Shown: positions 21,831 through 33,320, counted from the stretch's first letter. The stretch is 64,000 bases of DNA from Fragum whitleyi (GCA_948146395.1 OX411555.1:57040187-57104186); one strand, 5' to 3'. The notes: a model not told the origin generated them from the letters alone. Numbers and translations are program-made.

Positions 21831-22678
21831 CTCGCATCGATAGATCGAGGGTATATTGTTTTAAATATGTCTGACCGATTGTCTGTTTCTCCGTTTGTCT
21901 GCAATAAAACGTCAATATTGACCATAAATTTTGATTCGCAAGGGGTAGAGCCTATTTCAGATGAGTATTAATTGTGAAATGACCTTTCTATGGTACTATG
22001 GTCAAGATCATACGTCAATATCAATGCCATTTTTCACGATCAAATATGTGGAAAAATCTGAAAAAGACCGGGGGCATTTATATTTAGCAATCACGTCTTG
22101 CTGTATGAATTATTCCCCGTTTTCGATTCTTTGCATCATTCATCATCTGCAGCCGCGCGTTGTCACCCGTACGCCGTGTTCTTGTTTTCAAATTTGTCCT
22201 TACTTATCCTTTTTACTTTAAATGAGGAAAAGTTGGTTACAAGACGACGTAGAAGCGTGTGTCAGTTTGATTATTAAAACAATGGCTGTTGGAGCATCTG
22301 TCTACCCGCAATTTAACCAGACCTCCCTAAACATTCGACTTAACCACACTTTCTTACAACGTGTTTTAAGGAATGCAAAGGTTTCTTCAGCAAAACCCTT
22401 GAACGTCTTTACAATTTGAAAAGAAGTAATGTTTGTTACTATACACAAATGTTAAATCGTCAATACGATACAAATTCCTTTTACTGCAACCTGCTGTCTG
22501 AAAATTGTTAATGTCTGCTTTCGGTTTGTCCGTCTGTTCGGTCATACCAGATTAATAAATCCCTACAGGTAAATTTTTCAGACATAAATTAAACTTAACA
22601 AAAATGACGGTTTATCTTAACTTTGAGCAAATGTGAAATTGTTTAAATTGCCACCGTAGGGCTTACATAGTCATAGAA
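21831..22678. other. No gene seen
   Basis: Small open frames only, none recognisable. Confidence 0.45.
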
Positions 22679-22854
22679 GTTAGAGTAATGGACCCGTAAT
22701 AGTTCAGCAACATTTTGGAAGTAATGAACTTTAACAGTGTTAACCCAGGTTTCCTAATGAAAATCATTAGGAAAACTCGGTCAACCCTGTTAGAGAGATT
22801 ACTTCCGAAACGTTGCGGAACTATTAACGGGTCAACTACCTTAAACGTGTTTTA
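22679..22854. mobile_element. Foldback MITE, family F
   Basis: TTAGAGTAATGGACCCGTAA to GGGTCAACTACCTTAA, with centre CCTAATGAAAATCATTAGG. Confidence 0.85.
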
Positions 22855-23197
22855 AATGAGTTTGGAGTAAGAACTCCCGGTTCTTAATTTCAATTATAAA
22901 AGACTTGTTTTTGTTTGAAAAGACAGAATCAAAAACCGATTTCAATCTCTCAGGTGAGTATTGACCATTAAGGTATTCTTGTTTTTACATGTATATTTCT
23001 TTCAAAGTGGTGAATGAAAACTGTATGAAGTATTTCAAGGAAACCAACATATCAATAAATTGGTGTTCTCGCGCGGGACACTTAGCTACAATTAATTATC
23101 TAGTTATCTCCCTAATACTGTAAACCCATCAATTGATTAACAATTTACAATTTTATTCTCTTCACACAAAAATGGGTCAGCTAAGAAGTTTATAAAA

Positions 23198-23440
23198 TGA
23201 GCCTGTGTGCGAGATTTCTAACAATTTCAAATATGCGCAAAGCAAAGACTCTGACCAGCTTGTGCATCCGCACGGTCTGACCAGAGTCTTCACTATGTGT
23301 TTTGTAGATAGATAAGGTCTCAAAGTATCTGTAGACCATCAGGTAATTTTATATTTTCAGTATGTGATTGTCTTTTCGCTACTCAATGTTAGCACCTCGC
23401 GAATATTTCAAATTGTTGGAAATGCCACGCACGGGCTCAA
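23198..23440 (+). mobile_element. Family W MITE, complete
   Basis: GAGCCTGTGTGCGAGATTTC at the left and GGAAATGCCACGCACGGGCTC at the right (given as GGAAATGCCACG and CACGGGCTC) form the TIR, continued inward by CAATTTCAAATATGCGC / GCGAATATTTCAAATTG. Inside are a hairpin (GACCAGCTTGTGCATCC, GCACGGTCTGACC) and TAGATAGATAAGGTCT, the spot where a piggyBac-like MITE sits in the 60448 copy. Confidence 0.85.
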
Positions 23441-23534
23441 ATGTCTTCTGATGCAAAATTATCAGGTAGAGTCATATGCTCGAAAAGGAAATATGGCTTG
23501 CGACGATTGAAATCTTCATTTAATTAGCTAGGTA

Positions 23535-23690
23535 GATTTCGGAGAAACTCGAGGTATTGTGATCAGCTTGGCGCCAGTCCTATAGGTGCTTACGTTAGTA
23601 TCTCTGTTGTTTAAACTTCTTTTATGAATTTTGAAGCGTGTTCACTATCATGAGAGCTATTCAGTCTATCAACGGAGATAACTATAAGTA
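23535..23690 (+). repeat. Dispersed repeat, pair with 21645-21830
   Basis: See the partner at 21645. It is collinear but diverged. Confidence 0.6.
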
Positions 23691-24002
23691 TTTGTATACG
23701 TGTTATGTCCCTTTTAGACTTTATTTTTGCATAATCCTGCCCCTGCAGACGATCGTTGGCTGTTATAGGCGGTGCTCTTGTGGGAAACGTGATTGCAGTT
23801 TACTTTAGAAATCAGAGATTTGAAATGCCATCTTTTCTATGAAATTGATGGTTCCGACGAAAAAAGCTTCAGGTAGCTTAATATTACGGTTTTTGCTATA
23901 CTGCTAATGGTGATCATAGATTCGTTTGAATTATCAGGCTCGAAAAAGGATTGGTTGGTTTTCTTTTCGAATACGGCTTACATATCGATCAATTTTCATA
24001 TT

Positions 24003-24241
24003 TGTGGCCCGTCACGCGAAAAGGGACTATCTGGAAAGTGCTGCAAGCGCAAAAAATAATAATAAATAAAAAAAAAAAAAAAAAAAAAAAATTCCCGAAT
24101 CCTTAAGGAACAATTCTACCTTTCTAGGTTATTATTTCCGCAATAGGCGTTCTGGTTGACCTATGTAGAATCCAATCCTTTTTTCAAATATTTATTTTAC
24201 GGAGTTCCTAGACGGTCCCTTTTCGGGTGATGGGTCTCATT
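24003..24241 (+). mobile_element. Family T MITE
   Basis: GTGGCCCGTCACGCGAAAAG to CTTTTCGGGTGATGGGTC. The internal hairpin is replaced by an A-rich tract (24055-24090). Confidence 0.8.
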
Positions 24242-24394
24242 TGTAAAATGTTTTGACAAAGCCTTTTCTCGCTTAAGTTCGTTGAAACATTTCTTTAGCC
24301 TTGAACAATTTCTGAACTTACCAGATAGCACGTAATATGTCAAAACATACTTACATCATTTAACATGTGTTAGGGGCTTTGAACTTGTATATTT

Positions 24395-24650
24395 GATTTT
24401 GAATGACATTTCCAACAAATGACATGTGTGCAAAGTAAATTTTCTGGCCAGCCTGTGCAGCCGCAGAGTCTTCTCTGTGCGCTATATTGATGGATAAGGT
24501 TTTTATTCCATTTTTTGGGTTCCGTATAGCCATCCATGAAGTGTGTAGTGGAGACTCTGAACAGACTGTGCAGCAACACATGCTGATCTGAGTCTTTACA
24601 CTGCGCATATTTGAAATTGGTGGAAATGTCATGCACAGACTCATGTATTA
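24395..24650. mobile_element. Family W MITE, diverged
   Basis: ATGACATTTCCAACAAATG at the left and GCGCATATTTGAAATTGGTG plus GAAATGTCATGCACAGACTC at the right. The hairpin segments (CAGCCTGTGCAGCCGCAGAG) are duplicated. A further right end follows at 24700-24735. Confidence 0.7.
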
Positions 24651-24739
24651 TTATTGCATTTGTCGTTGTTTATGCTGCTCAACGTCTGTACTTCCTACAT
24701 GTGTGAGATTGCTGGAAATGTCGCACACAGTTTTATATA

Positions 24740-25500
24740 TATAGTTCCTGTGAATCGCAATGTGGATGATCGTGCTGTGGCGTATTTCTGCTGCGATAAT
24801 ACTTAAAATGTTTAACCAGACACACTTTCAGATTGATCCAATTTTAAGAGATGGAAACGAAAAATTTAAGATAGTGGGAATTTAAAAAAAAAAACTTTGG
24901 AGTTATGAAACTTAAAACCTAATCACACTCATGTATGAAACCGCTTCGCGTATTCATTTAGTATGATTGCGTTTTTTAGTTTCATATCTCAATGAAATCA
25001 GCAAATACTCAATTCAACTCTTAAATAAAACCACAAAAAACTAAGGAATAGGAACATGGCTCAAACGGAAGTTGAAGTTCATCTTAAAATTATCATAATA
25101 AGCTGAACACTGCCTAATTTTTTTCTTACAAGAAATTGTGAAAATTTTGATAACAATGTCACGATTTTTCTAGCTGGTATACTTCATTTTTATTGTTATC
25201 ATTCTGTCAAACCATGTTCACAATTGAAATATTGATTCATTGCTAAATGAAATAATCAAGTACATTAAATGCCATACGGTATCAAGGATGTCCATCGAGT
25301 GTTTTATTTCTAATTCCTATCAAAACAATAGTACCAGAATTCAAATTATATTCAAGTTATATGTTTAAAGATTCGTTATATCTCTTCTCTAAGTTTGATG
25401 AGATCCTCCCTGTCAAGATATCATTTTTTGCGCATCAAAACTTTAACAATATTCTTTGAAAAGACACTCAAGTAAATTTCTTCCCCACTTTAGATGAAGA
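24740..25500. other. No gene seen
   Basis: AT-rich. Nothing recognisable. Confidence 0.5.
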
Positions 25501-25508
25501 AAAAAAAA

Positions 25509-25565
25509 CTGAAAAGGGACCGTCTAGGAACTCCGTAAAATAAATATTTGGAAATGAGGTCATTG
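25509..25565 (+). mobile_element. Family T terminus fragment
   Basis: GAAAAGGGACCGTCTAGGAA then CTCCGTAAAATAAATATTT, a terminal segment only, running straight into a Helentron-like core. Confidence 0.6.
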
Positions 25566-26020
25566 GGTCAAATCTTAAAAAAAAAAAACTTGTAGACGCC
25601 CTGGAAGACAATTTTTTTTGCCCAATCCTGAAACTTGGTCAGAATGAATGTCTTAATTAAATCTTGATCAAGTTTGAAATTGGGTCAATTGGGGTCAAAA
25701 ATGAGGTCATGGGTCAAATCTTTAAAAAACCATGTATGCGCTCTAGTGCCATTTCTTTTGCTCAATCAACCTGAAAATTGGTCAGAGTGAATGTCTTGAA
25801 AATTAGGTCAAGTTTGAAATTGGGTCAAGTGGGGTTAAAAAACTAGGTAACGGGGTCAAATCTTAGAAAAACCCTGTATGCAGTGTAGATGCATAATTTT
25901 TTGTCCAATCAACCTGAAATTTGGTCAGAGTTCTTCATCCTTTCTAAATAAACTTTAAACAATTTTGGCCATGGATTCAGGTCAGCGATTTAGGGCCACT
26001 ATTGCACACTTGTCTAAAAT
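25566..26020 (+). mobile_element. Helentron-like element, 5'-truncated
   Basis: Three tandem units carry GGGTCAAATCTT, AATCAACCTGAAA.TTGGTCAGA and AAGTTTGAAATTGGGTCAA. The 3' end is AGGTCAGCGATTTAGGGCC then CACTTGTC, matching AGGTGAGCGATCTAGG at 17321 although its hairpin is decayed. No 5' terminus is found. Confidence 0.65.
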
Positions 26021-27060
26021 TTCTATGGCTATGGCGTTTTGGTTGCTCACCGAGTTTTTACAGATAAAAAGGGCTTCGGCCTAGGAACAAATTTCCTGTG
26101 TTTCTGATCCGTTTATTCGGTGCAGGAAAGCTTTTTGAATCGCCCGATTGCCTTAACAGCTTCTTTGAGTGGCAATCCTGCAATAAAGTATCCTATAAAT
26201 CAAGGAAACCAGCTGGGGAAAATCATCGTGGCCAGTCATTGGTGGTCAGAAGAAGGAATTATTTTAATACCAATGTCAATGAACCTTTTCAAGATTTTTC
26301 TGAGAGAATTTTAAATATAAAGAATGTTGTTGAACCTAGAAACACCTTTTTGAAAGTTACACAAATTTGTGTTAGAGTTATTTATATCCATTTGGGAACT
26401 AGGTGATAATCCTTTGAAAATGGCTCATGATTTTGTGAATATTAGGCCATTCGAATTACAGCTTAGCTATTTGGGAACACAATGCATTTGCGTACATGTA
26501 CAGGTATTTAAATATTTGTAGTGACCGAATGATACGAGGTACATTCTAAAGACTTTACGCCGTGCTTTTAAAACTTATAGAAAATACATTTTCGTCGGTC
26601 CGTCTGTCTGATTGAAAACTTTTCTAATATTGCTAAATTCTTGCTTGTGTAAATTGCTTTCTGTTGGTTAATTATAAAGAAAGTAAAAAAGGGAGGATTT
26701 TGAATAGAAATGTGACAAATTTTTATAGAGAAAACCGTTCGTGGATATTGTTTCAGTGTTTTTTAATCGCCTTTTTGGGTTAATACCTTCGAAAAATAAA
26801 AGTTATGACGAAATTGTTTATTTTTTTCTCTCGGCCGACACCAATTAAATGAAAACTGACTTAGGTGTAATATAGTATTCTAACGAAAGCGTAAGTGCGC
26901 CATTTTAAGTTTTATATACGTACATATTTTGAACGCGTGTGTGCTCACTTTTAAGCGTACACTTTGAAACATTTAGAGTGCTTCTGAATTATATACGCAT
27001 GTTCGACTAAAAAAAAGTTAACTATAAACATTTCAAAAACAGCTGAACTAATATCGAATC
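26021..27060. other. No gene identified
   Basis: An open frame of 102 codons (26098-26406) overlaps another on the same strand; neither translation is recognisable. The rest is AT-rich. Confidence 0.4.
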
Positions 27061-27067
27061 GTTTTCC

Positions 27068-27309
27068 ATGCAGGTAAAAAGGGACAATCTTGGAAGTGCG
27101 AAAAGTGTCGACCATAGTCAGCCTGCGCAGACTGCACAGGCTTACTAGGATCGGCATTTTCCCTTGCATCATATCTAGGATGATTATTTTACTCTCCTAA
27201 AATTTTGAAAAGCGACCATTGGCTTACCTGTATACTATGTCAAATCTCTTTTTCAAATAGTTTACGGAATTCCCAGATGGTCCCTTTTCGAATGATGGGT
27301 CATATTTAA
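27068..27309 (+). mobile_element. Family T MITE
   Basis: AAAAAGGGACAATCTTGGAA, internal hairpin CAGCCTGCGCAGACTGCACAGG (split: CAGCCTGCGCAG, ACTGCACAGG), right end CAGATGGTCCCTTTTCGAAT then GATGGGTCAT. Confidence 0.8.
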
Positions 27310-27339
27310 AAACCACTGTGTCAATGACCTGTCATAGGA

Positions 27340-27518
27340 GCGCAAAGGGAAAACTCCAACAACCTTTTCAAGTATCTAATACGATATAAACTATGTAGTT
27401 CCATATTTCCATCCGACCTACAGTCGACCTCTTTTTGGACCAATCTCTTTTTTAAATATTTATATTGCTGCGTTCCCTTATACCCATTTTCGTGTGACGA
27501 GTCACATACGTACAGACA
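27340..27518 (+). mobile_element. Family T MITE, degraded second copy
   Basis: GCGCAAAGGGAAAACTCCAA at the left; ATTTTCGTGTGACGAGTCAC at the right. It directly follows the previous copy. Confidence 0.6.
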
Positions 27519-27819
27519 ATTATATGTTAGTGTCTTTAATATATCTTATGTTTTCTGGTCGAGATTTTCATGCCTATGCCACATAACATTGATATTGAAA
27601 GACTCTAACATATTATTCTATTTATCATGCCATAATCTTTTAGTGCTAAAACTTGATGAAACTTTTCAAATAAAAGCAATTAAGTTAAAAGTGGTTCTGG
27701 TTAAGATCATGAGAATGTAAATTGTTTCTAGAAAATGAATTTATGTTATCAGACAGGTGAATCGGGTCAATAAAGGCTTCATGCACAGAAAATCCTAGAC
27801 ATTTTGACCACCGATTTTA

Positions 27820-27920
27820 TTTGAGCATATGCGTAACGTTTCAAACAATGTCTCATGTGTGCATTTTAAAGACTCAGATCAGCCTGTGCATTCGCACATT
27901 CTGATTAGTCTTCACAACGC
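27820..27920 (+). mobile_element. Family W MITE, left fragment
   Basis: TGAGCATATGCGTAACGTTTC, given as TGAGCATATGCG and AACGTTTC, then CAGCCTGTGCATTCGCAC and AGTCTTCACAACGCG. Confidence 0.6.
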
Positions 27921-28334
27921 GCCCAATAGATAATTAGTTTATTCTCACAAGCGTAGAATATTTTGAATTCAATGCTCGACTGTCCAGGCGGCTTAATGTC
28001 TGTTAATCACCCTTTTTGACGGTCTCGAGGTATAGTCACTTTACTCGAAACCTGGAGGTCCGTAGTTACAGCAAACCGTCACCGGGTGTGTTTATGGGCA
28101 AAACACTGAATAGGCAGCCCCAGCACAACAATCTGTAGAATTTAGTAGCAGTTGGTTTAAACCTGATATCACAATTATTAGCTATCCCGCGAAAGACGAC
28201 GTCGCATAAAAAATCAACGACAGAACAAAAGTAGGCATACTAAAATATAATAACAGAACGCAGTGTTTTACTGCGTTTTGTCATAAAATTATAATATGCC
28301 CAAAAGATCAACACCGACAAACGGAAAAATAACA

Positions 28335-28537
28335 AACAAGATGTGTTTGTGAAACACGAATGCCCCCGGAACAGCATTTTTTTGTTTGACCTTGACAGAT
28401 GACCTTGACCTTGTCACATGACCTTGGCCTTGTCACATGACCTTGACTTTGGTGTACAGCTTTGTATGTCAAATACTTTTGGAGAAAAGGCAAAGGTTAA
28501 GTTTTCGGGTTAAGTTTTCGGACGGACGGACGGACAG

Positions 28538-28576
<39 letters not shown>

Positions 28577-28620
28577 TGAGTAAAACAATATGCCCCCGAT
28601 CTCTCGATACGGGGGCATAA
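28335..28620 (+). mobile_element. Helentron-like element, third structural type
   Basis: It opens with hairpin GTGTTT-GTG-AAACAC (28343-28357) and TGCCCCCG (28371). The core is a GACCTTGACCTTGTCACAT-type repeat followed by a (GGAC/AGAC)n tract (28518-28571). It ends with hairpin TGCCCCCG ... CGGGGGCA (28591-28617). TGCCCCCG and CGGGGGCA thus also form a subterminal inverted repeat. The architecture is that of copies 1 and 2, with unrelated stem sequences. Confidence 0.7.
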
Positions 28621-28624
28621 AAAT

Positions 28625-29526
28625 GTACTACCAGAAGCCGACTTACCCAAAAATTATCCAAAATTAATATACACCCGAGGTAGTTTCCAAAATGCGGATA
28701 AGTCAAAGCTATTTTCCGTATATTCTAGTCTAGAGTTCTATCATTTGTATAAAAAAGACTTTCTTCATTTTAAAGGTAAAAGGATAATTCTTTTTGTAGG
28801 AATCAGACTTCGTTTAATCAATTACATTTTACATACATATATATAACAAGACACTCATATCAGAGAGGCATTTAACATGGCACATTTAAATACGTGAAAA
28901 TAGATATGAAATATGGCATGCAGATTTCGATAACTTATTGAAATAGGCTCACACACAAAAGGACATGGTATTGTAGAATGTTTATTTGACATAGTGTAAG
29001 ATCTATTATTCTATCTCTTTGTGAAAAAAGAGTTAAAAAACGAGCTTCTTCACTGGAAAAAATACACAAAAAAACCTTGCGTTTCTTTATCACATTTCGA
29101 CGATCTATCGTAATGGCGTAACATATCAAAACAAATAGTTTATAATAAATTTTAGTAGTCCGATTATTTTGTGTTTTTTCAAGAAATCGAGTTATTCGAT
29201 TATAAACCGGAAATAAGTAAAGATTTTCTTCATTTTAATTTATCCCTTTATTAAATAATTGTGCGCATTGAGAAAACTGTGTGTACCAATTTTCATATAT
29301 GGGCAGTTCAGCACACACACCCTCTTTCAAATTCTTAATACATAAATCTACATTTAAAAATGATTGAATCTTTCTAAAACCTCTGCAATCAATATCACAT
29401 AAAAAGTACTGGGAACTGTTTCATTGTTGCTTATGTAAGGTATTGAGAAATATTCCCGATTGGCTGTTTTTAAAGACCTATTCGTTCTGTTGCATCTGAG
29501 CATATAACAAACATGAAGAGAACAAA
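28625..29526. other. No gene seen
   Basis: AT-rich unique sequence between a Helentron-like element and the foldback element beside the receptor gene. Confidence 0.5.
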
Positions 29527-29946
29527 TAGAGGATAATCGTTTGTTTCAGTGTAAGATCGATTTATATTCATTGAGTGATTAACAAAAGCTATATATTCAC
29601 GAGTGGCGGAGCCACGAGTGAAAAAATAGCTTTTGTTGTTCACGAAATGAAATATTAATTGATCTTACTCGAAAAACAAACGATAATTCTATTTCTTTAA
29701 TGCAAAAATGAGACAAACTGTGAAATTTCTAGGACATATTTTCGTAAAGCGGGTCATTTTGCACGTGATTGCTTTGCAACGTTCATTGATACGTCACTTA
29801 TTTAGCCCCGCATTGATGAGGTCAGTTAGGATGAAATGCACAAAAACAGGGTACAAGTTATTGATAATTTCACTGCTTTTGCGGTCAGATTATCAAGTGA
29901 TAATCAACCGTTATTTCTCGATAAACCACCGAAAAGCATTAAAGAA
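29527..29946 (+). mobile_element. Two-part foldback element, family P1, copy 2
   Basis: A palindrome of about 178 bp with the tip GTGGC-GGA-GCCAC is followed by a 254-bp segment between TTCTTTAATGC (29693-29703) and GCATTAAAGAA (29936-29946). It is closely similar to 14994-15414 along its whole length. Its right end lies 10 bp from the receptor stop codon, so on the minus strand it forms the immediate 3' flank of that gene. Confidence 0.9.
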
Positions 29947-29956
29947 TAAGCACACT

Positions 29957-31567
29957 TTATTGATACCTCGGCCTCCTATTCGAACTCCCTTTACAGAACA
30001 CTATTTTGTGAAAGGCTTTTCTAAAGTCATCGTTGAAGATTGTATACAATATAGGATTGAGACTTGAATTAGCATATCCTAGCCAGATGATAAACGCCTG
30101 AAAATGGATGTCTAGTGGACAATTTTCACAGAAACTTCGAATAGTGTACATGAAGAGAAAAGGCCACCAACAGAAGCAGAAACACGCCATTATCATGGCC
30201 ATGCGTTTTGTAGCACGTTGTTCACGGAGCTCGTATTTATGTTTAACCGTCATTGTTCCTGACGATGGACCACGCTTCCATGGGAAAAATATGGCTTTGT
30301 TAGTCCGTGATTTCTGGAAATATTTCTTATCTCCTTCCGCATCAGGAGAATCATCGTTAGATCGCATGCTCTTCTTTGACGGACTTTTTCCTGTCTTTAT
30401 CGATTTGTTCTGATCGAACTCTACCGTCAGATTACAATTTTTCTGCTTGCAATTCGTTTTCAGATCATTATTTCGCACAGCATCAGGCGGTAGTGTATTG
30501 TTTACTGTTGTACCATCACTTAAATCCGTAATTTCGATTGTAAGTTGAGATTTTCTATTATTAAAATCTATGTCGTTTTGTTCATTATTTTGATGATCAA
30601 GTCGCGTCTTTTTCAAATCCGATACAAGCAGTTTATGATTTTCCAAAGAATTATGGCGCGGTTTCGTAGTTTTCGATTTTGTACCGTTTTCAGCCTTGGT
30701 CGGTACCTTACAATTGATTGGCGTTGTTTGAGTAGAAGCAGCCCTCAATTCTACGTCAGTCTTCTCGTCACTATCACCGTCCTCATTGTTATGCGAATCG
30801 TTTTCGTAATCACTCTCAGACGGATATAGTACACGTTTTCTCATTGGCTGCATTGATCTGGTGCGTTTCTTTAACACAATGAATATACGGACGTACAGAA
30901 AGACCATCAGACATGTTGGAATGACGAATGATCCCATCGCCGAGTAGACGACATAACTCTTCGACATAAACAATATACATTCCTGTCTATTGATATCAGG
31001 ATCATACATAAAGAAGCTAGGTATCATGTCTCTCCAGCCAATAAACGGCGCGACAGAAACAATTATCGAAAACATCCACACGAATATGATATACACTAGA
31101 GCACGAGTCGGCGATTTCCTCTCATGGTACCAGACAGGGTATACAGTGGCGGTGTATCGATCCACGGCTATGGTACAGAGACCCCATATAGAGGCAGTGC
31201 AATAGAGGACGTCAATACATAACCAGATTGTGCACATAATTTCTCCGAAGACCCAGTAACCCAGGACGTCATACGTCGTGGAGACGGGAAGGACAGACAA
31301 TGCCAGCAGTAGATCACTTACAGCAAGATTACCAATCAAACAATTGGACATAGATCGTAGCTTCTTGAATCTATAGAGCGCCAGTAAGACGAGGAAATTT
31401 CCAAATATGGTAACAAATGTTATGATGCTGAGTAACAAGGCCACGGTCACGAATGTTACGATAGAGGAGTATTTCAGAGAGCATACTGGAGATACAAGAA
31501 GCCATCGGCTACTATTTGAGTCACACAATCCACTCACAACTGTTGAATTATTGATGTACGATGACAT
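29957..31567 (-). CDS. Class A aminergic G-protein-coupled receptor (D2/alpha2/octopamine-like)
   Basis: A 536-residue, single-exon receptor of the plasma membrane. TM1 has GN (N57), TM2 LAVSD (D85), TM3 C112, D119 (3.32, the amine counter-ion) and DRY (136-138), TM4 W164, ECL2 C197, TM5 S209 and S213 (5.42 and 5.46) with P217, TM6 F463 and C466-W467-W468-P469-F470, TM7 W495, Y498 and NSSLNPILY (500-508). Helix 8 is FRKAF, with C525 as a possible palmitoylation site. The third intracellular loop is long (about 232-452, polar, Ser/Asn/Lys-rich) and the tail short, as in Gi-coupled D2 and alpha2 receptors. The two TM5 serines suggest a phenol or catechol amine ligand. Residue 6.52 is Leu rather than the usual Phe. 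Possible N-glycosylation at N6, N7 and N18. The ATG at 31567 is the first in frame after TAA (31601-31603), with A at -3. The stop TAA overlaps AATAAA (29956-29961). Family firm; ligand is inference. Confidence 0.93.
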   Translation of the reverse strand: MSSYINNSTVVSGLCDSNSSRWLLVSPVCSLKYSSIVTFVTVALLLSIITFVTIFGNFLVLLALYRFKKLRSMSNCLIGNLAVSDLLLALSVLPVSTTYDVLGYWVFGEIMCTIWLCIDVLYCTASIWGLCTIAVDRYTATVYPVWYHERKSPTRALVYIIFVWMFSIIVSVAPFIGWRDMIPSFFMYDPDINRQECILFMSKSYVVYSAMGSFVIPTCLMVFLYVRIFIVLKKRTRSMQPMRKRVLYPSESDYENDSHNNEDGDSDEKTDVELRAASTQTTPINCKVPTKAENGTKSKTTKPRHNSLENHKLLVSDLKKTRLDHQNNEQNDIDFNNRKSQLTIEITDLSDGTTVNNTLPPDAVRNNDLKTNCKQKNCNLTVEFDQNKSIKTGKSPSKKSMRSNDDSPDAEGDKKYFQKSRTNKAIFFPWKRGPSSGTMTVKHKYELREQRATKRMAMIMACFCFCWWPFLFMYTIRSFCENCPLDIHFQAFIIWLGYANSSLNPILYTIFNDDFRKAFHKIVFCKGSSNRRPRYQ

Positions 31568-33260
31568 GATTGTATACACACTTTGACTGTATCTCAAAAA
31601 TTATGTATTTCTTTTTTCGACTTGTATATTTTGTTCGATTAGAAATAAATCATATATACACATTGGTGTTCTCATATATCCTCCGACTTAATTCGTGACA
31701 TATTTTAATTCGGAAACCACTTTTTGCTTCATTAACAAGTTTTACATAGATTTTATTAGAATGTTTATTCATTAATGGTCGATAAAGTGTTCCCTACATT
31801 TTTTTCTGAAAAACCAAAGAATCGGTAAGTAGCACAAAATAAATCATCTATATTTGTCAATTATATGACTTGGTTAACAAAGTACTTTCGTCTTCTTGTG
31901 TGGCTTGAGTAGGTCCCCAGACTGTAGTAATTGACGTCACCAAAGTCCATTTGCTATTCAATAATCGTCTAGTAGAATGTCTGATCTAATTTCTAAATAA
32001 TGCATAAAACATTCTCGTACTTAAATAGATTCCATCCGGGGATTTACGACCCGGAACTGTCCAGAATTATGGGAATCTTATGAAATGTGAAAACAGCGCA
32101 TTTATTCGGGTCGTCATTCTCCGAGTTTTATTGGAAGTTTATACACTGTCCCAGGGGATTGGTTCCGTATGTTCTTTCACTGCAATTACTCGAAGCCGGC
32201 TTTAGGATCTTTCTAAGACAAATTACAGTAGAAAGTGGTACCAAGAATATCAAGTAAGGAGCACGTGGTCTCACAAATTATCTACCACTGTCACTGTTCT
32301 CTGAATAGCTGGTTTGAACCAATGTCGCTATATGGAGGTCATTAGAGAGAGAAGAAGACGAAGAGCATTGATTGTTATTATGTTGACTAGACTCGGTATA
32401 ACGATGATTGTAACGTGTGTTAATTTTTCCAGATTTGTCAAATTTAAATTGTCTTTGAGCTTGAAAGTTGGTTCTACCCTCGATAAGCATGGAATTCAGT
32501 CATGGCCGATGGTTGATCGGTCTATCAATGACTGTTTCTATTTCGCCTTGCATCGTTGGCCGTTAAAAACCTTGATCAAATGACTGTTTGTGCCTCTGGT
32601 TTCTTGCCTTTACCCTGAACCTAAAAATAGAAAGAATAGTTTTTGTTAAAGTACATTAAAGTAATCTACTCTAACGAGCTTATGTCTTTCAATGAATGGG
32701 GGTAAAATGTCTCTTGTATCTTTATGTAGCGTCTAATAAAGTAGACTGATCTAAAGCAAGGTAAAGTAATCTGAATTTTATCTTTACTCAACGTATGAGA
32801 TAGGATAAGTGTATGAAAACGGCGCAATAAGTATACCATAAGAGGAGACATCCATACAACCAAGAAAACTACAAGCGACAGTTCTAACTAAAGAGAATGA
32901 AAATCTGTGTGTCAAGTTAGCTTATAGTATTGAATGTCAAACAATAATATTTATACGCGGAACTGTATCAGTATTTTGAAATATTAGCCAATATAATGGT
33001 AAACAAACGAATGTGCACAAAGACAAACATTTTTTTCTGATCTTCCGAAGATCTTCATTATAAATGTTTGATGACAAAGATGTTTGTTTTTAATTGCATA
33101 ATTTTTGCTTTGATAATGCTTTAAACATTTCAATTGAGCGCAATATTTTAGTTGTTATTGCACTACAAGCAGTTTTGAGCTAGGATGTGCTTAAGATCAA
33201 TGCGGCCGAGGTACAGATGAAAGACTGTATCGCCAGTCTAAATTTTCACAATGACGCCCA
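31568..33260. other. 5' flank of the receptor gene; no further exon recognised
   Basis: On the minus strand, CCAAT and TATATA words occur at about 31650-31666, roughly 90 bp before the start codon. In such AT-rich DNA they are weak evidence for a promoter. No ORF here has receptor or other recognisable similarity. Non-coding 5' exons cannot be excluded. Confidence 0.4.
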
Positions 33261-33320
33261 TTGTTGTGGGTACTCATTTGAATCGTCTTGACGAGACGAT
33301 TCCAATGAGTACAAACAACA
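33261..33320. repeat. Hairpin, family G
   Basis: TTGTTGTGGGTACTCATTTG, tip CGTCT-TGACG-AGACG, return ATGAGTACAAACAACA. Second copy at 46613-46672. Confidence 0.85.

Noticed and set aside
28308..28706. Minus-strand frames over the GGACAGAC tract
   Set aside because: Low-complexity translation of a mobile-element core.
30108..31205. Plus-strand open frames across the receptor
   Set aside because: They are antisense shadows of the receptor coding sequence.
31568..31597. Ten extra N-terminal codons on the receptor frame
   Set aside because: The upstream extension would begin at TTG; the first ATG after the in-frame TAA is at 31567.
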